Origin: Lithospermum erythrorhizon
Lineage: Eukaryota; Streptophyta; Magnoliopsida; Boraginales; Boraginaceae
Assembly: GCA_019722365.1 (NCBI GenBank)
Contig: JADFUC010001001.1
Coordinates: 62,001-126,000 of the forward strand
DNA: 64,000 nucleotides
Direction of reading: 5' to 3'
The translations under genes were made by a program, and so were the position numbers. A model generated the notes under the pieces. It did not search any database, was not told where the DNA came from, and saw only the letters and a program-made list of their open reading frames with translations. Shown in pieces: positions 11,827 through 22,910 of the stretch; the first letter of the stretch is position 1; each line of letters starts with the position of its first letter.

Positions 11827-12210
11827 CCTTCTAGGGTTTAGTCATTTTCCAATTTTGGTCAATTAAATTTCATCAAATTAATTCAATTCACCATCTAGGG
11901 TGTATCAATTTTCCAATTTATTTCAATTTTTTAGCTCAATAATTTATTTTTTAAATTCAATTTCAGTAAATTAATCAAATTCACCATCTAGGGTTTATTT
12001 TTTTCAATTTAATCCAATTCATTTTCACCAAATTAACCCAATTCACCATCTAGGGTTTATCAATTTTCCAATTATGGTCAATTTAAGCTCAATAATTTAA
12101 TTTTTAAATTCAATTTCAGCAAAATAAATTGAATTCACCATCTAGGGTTTATCAATTTTCCAATTTAGGCCATTTTAAGCTCAATAATTTTGTTTAAATC
12201 CAATTTCAGC
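11827..12210 (+). promoter_or_regulatory. Telo-box repeat array in APC2 promoter/5' UTR
   Basis: Five copies of CACC(A/T)TCTAGGG, four reading TAGGGTTT, begin at 11832, 11896, 11989, 12051 and 12143. Spacings alternate ~63 and ~93 bp, giving a ~155 bp higher-order unit with shared TCAATTTTCCAATTT and GCTCAATAATTT blocks. TAGGGTTT is the complement of the plant telo box (AAACCCTA), known from promoters and 5' regions of ribosomal-protein and cell-cycle genes. Its place just before the APC2 start makes a regulatory or 5' UTR role plausible; this is inference. Confidence 0.55.
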
Positions 12211-12233
12211 AAAATCAATTGAATTTAGCAAAT

Positions 12234-15200
12234 ATGACAGTAGATGCTTCATCAGCAGTATGCAATTTGTCAATTCTGGAGAAATTAACCGATGAATCCA
12301 TCGCCGATATGGCGGTTAATTGGGAGGGGTTTTCCTCAGCCGTGGTGAATATTCTCAATGGCGATGGAGACGGAGAATTATCGTTTGGGTCTGATTTGGT
12401 TTCGTATGCTCAAATGTTGTTTGAATTTGGGCTTGAGTCTTTGGTTATGGATCATTTTTTCACGTCAATTGAGGTGAGAAAATTATGCTTACTATGTCCC
12501 AAAAAGATTGTCCAGTTTTGATTTTTTTATAATTTGAATTTGAGTATTTTGTATATGTTGTATAATTTGTGGTGAAGGATGTGTTAAAATATAGTGTTTT
12601 TGTTTGAATTTGGGCTTGAGTCCTTGTTGATTGATGAATTTTTCGAATAAGTTGAGGTTAGGGAAATTATGCTTACTATGTCCCAAAAAGTTTGTCCAAT
12701 TTTGAAGTTTCGAGTGTCAAATTTTTTAATATATGAGTAGTATTTTTTATATGTTGTATAACATTTGGTGAAGGATGTATAAAAAGATTGTATTTTTGTT
12801 TGAATTTGAGCTTGAGTCCTTCTTGATTGATCATTTTTCCAGTCAATTGAGGTCAGAAAAGTGATATATTTGTTTAATTGTTAATTTTATTTGTGTTTAT
12901 GCAAGAATAATGTGTATTTCTTTTGCTTATTATGTTCATTTTCTAACCATTTTTTAATTACTAGTTAGAAAAATGATATACTAGCTGCGTTTCAAAAAGA
13001 TTGTCCAGTTTTTGAATTTTGGATGGTTGACTTTTTTAATTTTGAACTTGAGTATTTTTGTCTATGTTGTATAATATTTGGTGAAATGATAACAAAAGAT
13101 AGTATTTTTAGACCTATTATACTGTTAACATGATAATTTGGGTCCGATTTGATTTGGTTTTGCATGCTCAAATGTTGTTTGAATTTGGGCTTGAGTCCTT
13201 CGTGATTGATCACTTTTTGCAGTCAGTTGAGGTTAGTGAAATTGTGCTCACTATGTCCCAAAAAGATTGTCCAGTTTTGAATTTTGGAGGGTTGAATTTT
13301 TAAATTTTGAATTCGAGTATTTTTGGATATATTGTATGATATTTGGTGAAAAATGTGTAAAAGATGGCATTTTAAGGCATTTTATTATTAATTTGATAAT
13401 TTTAATTCAAATTAAAGTTGTGTGTGTGAATTAAGGCTGCAAAGTTTGTTTATTTGGACCATTTGGAAATCAAACTAGACTATCTTTTTGGGATCAATTG
13501 AATATTTGTTCAATTGTTGATTTTTCTTTATGTATAGGTTAGAATAAAGTCTATTTCTTTTACTTCTATTCATTTGCTTGTTTTGCTCCTAGTTTGCCTA
13601 GTTGAGGTCCTACCTTGAAACAGTTGGCAAACAATAAGATCAAAATTGAAGTTTAAGTCCTTTTTGTTATGCTTTTGAGCTTTATTGTGCTTTAAGATTT
13701 AGTGAAGGTGTTTTCAGTTTGATGGGGATCTGAATTATTTCAAGTTCTCGCTACTATTTGTTCATCATTTTTTGTGGAAATCGAATGTGGATTTTGAATT
13801 AATATCCAAAACAAGAAAAAAGAAAATCAAGTTAAATTGAGTTAGAATTTGCTGGTATTGTTTTTGATGATTGTGAAGTGGTTAGTTTTTGTTTTGTTTA
13901 ATTATAGTCTACAAATGGTAGTTAGCGTGCTTTGTTTTTGATAAACATAAGACTGTATTTGAATTTATGAATTTGGAATATGACTTAGTGATTTAAGTTT
14001 TGATTTTGAATCAGTGTAACTGAAATGACTGCAAATGGTAGACATTAACCTATCCATGTTGAATAGATTAATAAAAAGCAGCTTATGAATATCCATTTTT
14101 AATATGAGTGATAATCTTCAATCGAAATTCACAATATTTTTATCTATAACATATCAAATGGATTCGTTTTGGGCTTTCAAAAATTTTAAGCCAATTCATT
14201 GATACAAACAACATGTTGGGTATGTGAAATTGTTAAGCCAAGTTCATTGATACAGACAAGGCCTAAGATTAAGATGAGTTGTTATTTAATAACTTACGAT
14301 ATCCAGACGTTCCCTTGCTTCATCTAGCTCTTAAACAGAGCATGTAGTGAGACTGACACTGTCTCACTGACCTTGTCATTTGCATGTTTACGATTGTGAC
14401 TGTAGTTAGTATCCGTAAATGAGGGTCAGCTATTGAAGCAAGGGAAATAATATACTGTATTATGAGCTTTGAAGTATTTATAGAGAAAAATTTGCAACAT
14501 AATCATTCTCATATGATAAGAACATACTTCAGTAAAGACTTGCACTTGCGAATTTAAGTCTGCTAGAAGCACAAGTTCGTGATTTGACATGTTTTATTAA
14601 GACATCAATTCTATAACCAGCTTATAATTTGCTGGTGCAGGAAATGTTCGAGAAAAAGGGAGCACTGATATTTTGGAGACACTTTGAACCTTACAGCGAC
14701 TTCGAAGCTATTGGCCTGAATGAAGATACTGTTCGTATGCATGATCCGTTAGCATACTCTGTATTTAAAATTTAGTTTTGAATATTCAAAAAGATTTTGG
14801 AAAAGAAAGGTTTTTTCTTGTCCCATATGTGCAAAATCAGGTAGTTAGGTCACATTAGTTTCAAAGCTCCCCGATGATATCTTTGGTATTTGCTAAGATG
14901 CCATTGTCCAAGAGTCCATATTTATGATGATGTATTTCAAATCCTTCTGGTTATCATATATTATTTCATATTTTCTATCCTTAGGAGCTTCTTTGGATAT
15001 CAACTCATTTTCAACTTATAGCTAATATAAACATTTTTTTATATATGCAATTAGAGGACTTTCTGACTTTCTTATCAAACACAGGTTCGAGAAGATGAGT
15101 TTCAGGAAGTTTTATGTGGAGCACTAGAAGGCATGTCGACTGAGAAAGAGCATGAGGAGAAATGCCTGTTGATGCTGGTTCATGCTCTGCAATCATTCAG

Positions 15201-18200
15201 ATCAATTAGTTCAGAGAATTCATTGAAGTCTGATGCAGAACGAGTTCACCTTTTCTCCAGATATCAATTAATTGTGGCTTCTGTTTTAATGGCCAGTCTT
15301 CCTAAGCATTTTCCTGGCAAGTTTCTAACCTAATGATACTCTGTGGGCTAAACTTCATATTTGCATCCCAAGTCCCAACCTTATGTCTTTTATGCCAGTA
15401 TAGACACTTACCTTGAGTTTACCAATTTAGACAATAGCCTATTCCCATATTCGGAACACCAGCCTTCCAATAATCATTGAATGGAAATTACCATGTCAAC
15501 TTCATATGACCAATAGATAAAACTAATAGAAATGTAAATTTTTGCCCGAACTCCAAGTAAAGAATGCTGGATAGGCAAATACATGATAAATTGATGCATC
15601 AGTGGGCAAGTTGAAAAGATAGGGAGCTAAGATGGTCATAGGTTAAGATGCAATGTTGCCAATTTAGTTGGTTTGAATAAACTTTTTGATGTTCAGGTGT
15701 AAACCTTTGGATGAAGGCATATATGTAGTTCATTTTGAGAAGAATAATGCACATCCACATAGTTGTATTATTGCATTGTGCCCTTTTTATTTTCCTGCCA
15801 TATACTTCCATGTTTCTCTTGCCAGATCGCCGCATTCTTTTTGCCTTCTCATTTTGGTTAATTATTGCTACTAAATATTATAATTTAGTCACTAATTTAA
15901 CAATAACAAGGGCACATTTTAAGTAAAACTACATCGAACATTAAGATTAGCTGATTTTTGCCATAAATGTTTTTAGATTTATTGCATTGGTACTTCAAAG
16001 GACAATTGGAAACATTGAGTTCACTTATGGAAGGAGGTGGTGATGATGATGACTTGCCTGCAGAAGACATGGATATTGATGAGAGAAGCAAATACTCTTG
16101 CAGAAACAGTGACATGGATATTGATGAATGCCATCCTTCCGGAAAAATTTCAGAGAACAATAAACTAGTTAAGAGTATTGGGATGGTCGTTCGCAATCTA
16201 AGAAATGTTGGATTTACATCTATGGCTGAAGATGCATATGCCTCTGCAATCTTTTGTCTTCTAAAGGTAAGTATGCCTCTGTGTCTTCAAAAATAGTAAT
16301 TCAGCACATCAAAGAACCTTTAATGTGAATTTAAAGGACCTCCTATTATAATCCTCTCTGCTGGTAATTCTGTGAATTTTTAATAATGGTGTACTGTAAT
16401 AATAAATGTCCTAAATCCTAATCTATTTGTTACACATGTATCAAATCTCTTATTTATATCTACTTCGTAATATATCCCCTCCATGCCAAGTGGGAGGGTT
16501 TCTATTTTATAGTGAACCATGTTTTTTAAGTTTGTAAAAGAAAACCAAAATCTTTCAATTACTTGGGTGGAGGGAATATATATGTAGTTCCTTATGTCCT
16601 TTTCTCCCATTTTAACAACCTTTTAACCTTAGGGTTTTTTTAACTGATATTTGCTTGGCAGGCTAAAGTGCATGATCTGGCTGGAGATGATTATAGGAAT
16701 TCTGTATTGCAATCTATCAAAGCATGGATTCAGGTCAGAAAAATGGTTTCAATATTCTTCTTTTGTTTTGTTTTTTTGACCATGTTATTATGAGTTTCTT
16801 ATAGCATCAACATGAGGTAACAATAGTTGGGTGAGGTCGGGCTCTCTAGTAGTGGACAGCAGAAGAATGGTTGGCCATTGGCGAAAGGAGGAACATGTTA
16901 ACAATGAGGGAGGTTTTCTTTGTTATTTTGAGGGGTAGGGGTGGTTATCCATTACATATCATGACATCATGTTGGGACTTTCAATTGTTCGTATAGATTA
17001 CTGCTGCATGATTCCTAACAAATATCAAGCAGACTTTCTCAAGTTCTTGCAAGGAATTCTAGATTACGATATCAGTATCTACTTTTCAGAAGTATTCATC
17101 CTCGAAAAGCCAAAGATGCAAACTGATTTATTTTTGTGGTGTCCGCTATTAAGTTTAAGATAAAACAGGCCCATATTATGGGAACTTCCTTTGTTCAACA
17201 TAAGAATTGCTTTGTGCAGGCCGTACCCATGCATTTTCTACAAGCTCTTCTTGATTATCTTGGTGACTCTTTTTGTTATGATAACATCTCTTCTGATCTG
17301 AGATCACCGTTGGCTTCACGTCCATCTTCTTGCTGCTTTGGTACTGAACCTCCATCTGAGGGGCTTGTGAGATGGCAACTGCGACTGGAATATTTTGCTT
17401 ATGAAACCTTACAAGATTTAAGAACAGAGAAGCTTTTTGATATCATCGTGGATTACCCAGACAGGTTTAATTCTCTCAAGTCTTTTAATTTCAGTCCAAT
17501 CGGGTGCTCATAAAAGGTCACTTTCAATAATACAGAGTATATAAGAAAACACTTATTTAATGAATCTTTTTAAAAGTAGTTTTTTTCCTTCAAGAGTTAG
17601 TATTTTCTTTAGCTGGAATAATTTTATGCCAAATCACCTTTTCTTGCAGTGCTCCTGCTATTGAAGACTTGAAACAGTGTCTTGATTATACTGGACAGCA
17701 TTCAAAACTGGTTGATTCATTCATCTCCTCTCTACGATATCGACTATTGACTGCTGGTGCATCAACTAATGACATATTGCACCAGTACGTTTCGACCATC
17801 AAAGCACTTCGAACAATAGATCCAGCTGGCATCTTCCTTGAAGCAGTTGGTGAACCAATAAGGGAATATCTTAGAGGGAGAAAAGATACCATTAAATGCA
17901 TTGTGACCATGCTGACAGATGGTAGTGGAGGAAGCCAGAATGGACCAGGAAGTGCCGGTGATAGCCTACTTGAAGAATTAAATCGTGATGAAGAAAATCA
18001 AGAAAGTTCCAGTTTTGATGATGATGTCAACACAGATGATAAGCAAGCATGGATTAATGCTCAAAAGTATGTACATACCTGCAGATCAGTAGAATGAAAT
18101 GTTATTGCTTTATTATCTCTGACATTCTCTCTCAAATCATGTACAAAATCGTGAAGTTGGGAGCCTGATCCTGTTGAAGCTGATCCACTAAAGGGCAGCA

Positions 18201-20977
18201 GGACCCGTAGGAAAGTGGACATTCTTGGAATGATTGTAGGCATATTAGGCTCTAAAGATCAGCTAGTCAATGAATATCGTGTAATGTTGGCTGAGAAACT
18301 CCTTAACAAATCTGATTATGACATTGATGCAGAAATTCGCACTCTTGAACTTCTCAGGTGATATCTCCCCCTCTCATTCTATACATATATATATCACACA
18401 CACACAAGTCTGGCAGGTTTTCAATTAATTACTTGGTTTAATGTTGTTCTTTGCAGATTCATTTTGGAGAGAGCAGCATGCATAAGTGTGAAATTATGCT
18501 CAATGACTTTATTGATTCAAAACGAACAAATACAAACATTAAAGCTACCATAAAGAAACAGCCTCATTCAGGTTGAGTATATCTTTTTTACCTTCTGGGA
18601 ATAATTTAACTCACATATGAAGACCACCTTCATAAGCTAATAAGAGAATCAAATAAAATCCTTAGAGTTCTGATGCTTAAAATGTTAAACAATTCAGTAT
18701 CTGAAGTTAACGAGGATGGCGTATCTTTGGATATTGTTAATGCCACCATCATATCTTCAAACTTCTGGCCGCCAATACAGGTATGTGCATCGGAAATTTG
18801 TTCATGAAATCACTGTCTTTTAGTTATGGTGTGAATGCATGAGTGTGGAATCATTGAAATGACTATCCAACGGTTCCAATCCAGTTGTGATCTAGATGTG
18901 TATGAATGATCATTTCACTCTGCTACGTGCAATAAAGTTTCAAACTCTATGAGCATGTTTGTTTCACATAATATACAGATGACATCTTGAAGAGATGTAT
19001 CATCTATCAACTCATTTTTCAAGTCAATGATCACTGGACCAATATATCCAAACAAAAAGACAATAATGAAAAACATTTCAATCAATTTAATTCCAAACCT
19101 TCCCCAAGATGACACTGCAGCACATCATTTGGCTGCTGGTTGGAATTTGAACTTATGTTTGATAGTAACTATGAAGCTGAAGAAATTATGCTCATAATAT
19201 TCCTAGAACGCCATAGTAGTGTAAATTTTTTTTACTGCCATTTTATCTCCACAAAAACAGACCTCCCTATCTCTACTTATTGCATCCATAAGACCATAAT
19301 TACTTGTACAAAACTACAATCAGCATGAAGAATATAAATCTTTGTATCCCATAATTACTCTTGCCACATATTAATCAGGCAAGTGATAATGGATTTCCAT
19401 AATGTCCATGATCCATATAGGATAAGACTGCTTATGGTTTGCTGACTCTTGTAAAGACTCTTTTTACCAAGTCACTAGTCCACCCCTCATATTCACCCAT
19501 TTAGTCCATGCCCACAGAGGGGTCCATTATAAATTGCCTTCTTCTCGGATAGAATGTTTAGATGCACTAGTTTTGCATTGTGATCAAGGGTGTCTAAACA
19601 AATTAATGACTTTTGTTGTAGGATGAGTCCGTGAACTTACCAGAGAATGTGGATCAACTTTTAAGTGATTACTCAAAAAGGTTCCATGAGATCAAGACCC
19701 CACGTAAGTTGTTGTGGAAGAAAAATCTAGGTACTGTGAAGGTAAGAGATATAGTTTGCTTAAATTTTTCGTCGATCCAAGTTCATAACAAAGTAATCAA
19801 TTCATGTATTATCTGTATCAGTTGGAGTTGCAGTTTGAAGATAGAGCAGTTCAATTCATGGTGACTCCGCTACATGCTTCTATTATTATGCAATTTCAGG
19901 ATAAGAAAAGGTGAACTTGAATATCACACAGTCTCATTTTATGTATTGGCAACAAATAAATCTGACTGAAGTACAGTGATTGGAGTATATGATCTTTTTG
20001 CATTCAGTTGGACACCTGAGAATCTAGCCGTAGCTGTTGGTGTACCAGTGGATGTGCTGAACAAGAGAATTAATTTTTGGATAAGCAAGGTCAGCTAATG
20101 ATAAACCATAACTCATCAACTATTTACGTAGAATCAATCAATCTCATAGCCCTAAATAGTTTTTTTGCTCAAAAAGTGAACTTCCGCATTTCACCCAAGT
20201 TGAGCATCAGATAGCATCTCCCTGTAGCTGATAAGTCTTGTGTTGGGTCTATTAGGGGATTATTGCAGAATCAGCAGGAGCAAGTTCAAGTGACCATTCA
20301 TACACGCTCGTGGAGGCTGAAACTGGAAAAGGTGGGGCAACCAGTGGAGGCTCCGAGGAGCTTCTGTTGGGCGATGAGGAAGGGGATAGATCAGTTGCTT
20401 CTGTTGAGGATCAGTTGCGGAAAGAAATGACTATTTATGAGGTACAAAGTACAAACTCCTATAATTCCTCATATTTGAGCCATTTCATTACTTGTAAAGG
20501 CGATTTTATTACTATGCTGTATTTCCATCAATTTCATCTAATCAATTACCTTATTATGAGACACAAACTCCTATTATCCTTCATATTTGATCCATGTCAT
20601 TACTTGGTCAGGCGATTTAGTATGCTGGATTTCCATCAGTTTCATTTAATCAACTACCTTACTATATATCTCTCCGATGATGCTATTGATTTGAATTGCA
20701 GAAATTTATCACTGGGATGCTTACAAACTTTGGCAGCATGGCGTTGGATCGCATTCATAATACTCTCAAGGTTAGTTGTCCAACTAAGATCAACTATGCA
20801 AACTATCAGCAACCAGTAATCCTAATGGCTAACAAAGACTTTGTGTATATCTAGATGTTCTGTCTAGCTGATCCTTCATATGATAAATCAATTCATCAGC
20901 TGCAAAGCTTCTTATCTGGCTTAGTTGCTGAAGAGAAGTTGGAATTTCGAGAAGGCATGTATTTCCTCAAGAAGTGA
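12234..20977 (+). CDS. APC2: Anaphase-promoting complex subunit 2 (cullin-like)
   Basis: Cullin-family scaffold of the APC/C ubiquitin ligase, which pairs with the RING subunit APC11 to ubiquitinate mitotic cyclins and securin. Exons: 12234-12473, 14641-14730, 15085-15316, 15977-16266, 16662-16733, 17220-17464, 17650-18066, 18157-18357, 18457-18571, 18698-18780, 19622-19741, 19822-19910, 20008-20089, 20256-20441, 20702-20770, 20855-20977. These give ~884 residues, close to Arabidopsis APC2 (~865) and matching my memory of it along the whole length. Landmarks: HDLAGDDYR (exon 5), YTGQHSKLV and DDKQAWINA (exon 7), WEPDPVEADPLKG opening the cullin-homology core (exon 8), KTPRKLLWKKNLGTVK (exon 11), and a C-terminal winged-helix region ending MYFLKK (exon 16). 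The first ATG (12234) gives the family N-terminus. Intron 3 is GC-AG. The exon 8/9 junction is out of frame by one base. Expected nuclear/cytosolic and constitutive in dividing cells. Confidence 0.95.
12388..13395 (+). repeat. Tandem copies of APC2 exon 1 end plus donor
   Basis: Four imperfect copies of one unit start at about 12388 (the genuine exon 1 end), 12601, 12797 and 13139. Each contains TTTGAATTTGGGCTTGAGTC, a GTTGAG|GT-type donor, and usually CTATGTCCCAAAAAG...TTGTCCA intron sequence and an ATGTTGTATAA...GGTGAA block. Copy 3 is interrupted by ~110 bp (about 12866-12974). Copy 2 has an in-frame TAA before its donor and copy 3 has a 1-nt shift. Copy 4 keeps an open frame (13133-13231) encoding FEFGLESFVIDHFLQSVE and a GTTAGT donor. 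Confidence 0.8.
15317..15976 (+). other. GC-AG intron (APC2 intron 3)
   Basis: Exon 3 ends ...CATTTTCCTG and the intron begins GCAAGT; the acceptor is TTTTTAG at 15971-15976. Joining G to AT gives GAT and restores the family sequence HFPDLLHWYFK. The nearby GT at 15321 would leave the wrong phase. GCAAGT matches the known consensus of the GC-AG intron class. Confidence 0.85.
18356..18457 (+). other. Apparent 1-nt frameshift at APC2 exon 8/9 junction
   Basis: Exon 8 ends GAA CTT CTC AG|GTGATA, leaving two bases of a codon. Exon 9 opens GCAG|ATT CAT TTT GGA GAG, which must start in phase 0 to encode the conserved IHFGE...CEIML stretch. A codon such as AAG before the donor would restore the frame, so one base appears to be missing. 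It may be an assembly error, a true frameshift allele, or use of a non-canonical boundary (TG-AG or GT-CA) that retains one extra G. Confidence 0.75.
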
Positions 20978-22240
20978 AGCATATGATAAAAGTCGGCATA
21001 CTGGTCCTGATTGCTTTTGCTAGTCATTTCAAATTTGATTGAAAGGAAAATATTGTGCCTCTGGACTCTGAAATATGAATCAGATCTTCTCACGCGGGAC
21101 AAAAGGATCTCAGTCGTGCTACTGCAAAGACCAGTAGGGGGTTGGTGGTCCTCCGATGCTCAAGTTAGTTCAGAGTTCAAATAGGGGTATTATAGGCGAT
21201 TCTTGATTAGGAATGCTTAGTTGTTAGGGGACCGCTTGTTGATTAGTTGTATGTGCTCGAGTTTGCTCAACGAAGAATGACGTACTTCATGTAATCGAGT
21301 TTATAATATAATCAAAATTCAAAATTAGACATCTTCATGGGATAGAGCTATGGAGGTAGTATAGTATAAAATTGAAATTCAAACTTCATGAATAAACAAG
21401 GACCCAAAATTTGCACAATTTCTTTTAGTGCATTACGGAGTATAATTCTTCGTCACACCATTCACATGGTTACTCAGTTAAAGTCAAGCCATGTCACCAT
21501 ATTCAGATTTTGAAGGTGTCAAATGAGTGCCACTGAATGCTTTGTATAACTTAATGTCGTTCATTATCCATGACTTAATATTTAATTATCTCTTAATGAT
21601 GCTTATTTGGATCCTTATCCTCACTTACGTAAGCATACGGAAGCATCTCTAACCTTCCAATACATTTGGCTTAATGTGAATCCCTCATCATAGTCATCAA
21701 TAAGCTTTACATCACAACAAGCAATATCTTATCAAGTAACTTTCCAGTTTACCTCATCATCAACGTTAGCAACCCCATCATCAATGTTGGCACTATATTT
21801 AAGTACATTCGCCAGGCAAGTATTTATGATTTTGACTTTGCATGCAATTATATGTTTGAAGTTTTGTTTGACCATATAATTGATTTAGAGCGAAAGACTA
21901 GTTAGATTATACATATTTGTTTATTTTCACAATTCAAAAAATGTCTATTTCGATCATAATATGTATTTCTTTATTGTGTTTGGTCCTGTCATTAACATGT
22001 CTGTTAAGTTGATTATCCCGAAGTTGTGAGGCCATATATGACGCATCATTTGCCTAATTTCAAGAGCATTTTTGTACTTTGCCGAAAATTAAAATTAAAA
22101 GAAAAAACATCTTACCAACTCCCCTCCAAAAATTCTAACAGTTGTGTACATATCTATCTATATAGCTTACAGAAATGTGTGAATATGATTAGGTGTTTTC
22201 AGATTTTGTGAAGGCCCAATTGCACTCATAAAGCCCAATT
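20978..22240. other. APC2 3' flank, no further gene
   Basis: AT-rich 3' flank with no convincing ORF. It presumably includes the APC2 3' UTR (TTGTATGTG/ATGTAATCGAG region around 21250-21300). A TACGGAGTATAAT motif occurs at 21433. Confidence 0.4.
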
Positions 22241-22910
22241 CTGAAACACGTATTAATTATGAAAGTTATTTTCTCATAAAACTATATATAAAGCTATTAT
22301 TAATTATAAAAATCACAACTAATGAGGAATTAAAGCGATAGTGATAGTTGAAAAATAAAATAGTTAAAAAATTATAGTTAAAATCATTTAAAAAAATTGT
22401 TATAAACACAAGCTATTTATTAGTATGAAAAGTCAAAACTGTGAGGAATTAAAACAATAGTGATGGTTGAAAAAATAAAATAGTTAAAAAATTATAGTTA
22501 AAAATTATTTAAATAAATTGTTATAAACACGCAATAATTATGAAAATCCATAATTAATGAGAGATAGAAAATAGCAAAGCAAAAAATGATTTGCAAAAAA
22601 TTAACTTTTGAGTTAATAAAATAGGTAAAAATAATTTTAAAAAGTTCAGTACTTATTAAAATAATGGTTAGCTCTAAAAAATGTATTAATTACTGTAATT
22701 AAATAATGAAAGTCAATAAAATAATATGATTTAAAAAACCCTTCAAACCTACAATAATAATAAATTATTTATGAAATTTAAAAATTTCATTGTAAAATAA
22801 GTTAAGAGTTAAAATAATTATAAAAATTCATATAAAATTCAATCATTATTCAAAATAACTTTTAGCTTTAAAACATATAATAATTTATAGTAATGACAAT
22901 TAAAAATAAT
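22241..22910. repeat. AT-rich tandem repeat, left of LTR insertion
   Basis: Two ~120 bp tandem units (about 22299-22419 and 22420-22541) share GAGGAATTAAA, ATAGTTAAAAAATTATAGTT and AATTGTTATAAACAC. They grade into AT-rich sequence that resumes after the LTR at 25308: AATAAC(T/A)TTTAGCTTTAAA occurs at 22855 and 25436. The LTR therefore interrupted a pre-existing repeat tract. Confidence 0.6.

Noticed and set aside
12474..12521. Extension of APC2 exon 1 through to the stop at 12521
   Set aside because: The frame continues only into intron sequence. The GAG|GTGAGA donor and exon 2 restore the conserved protein.
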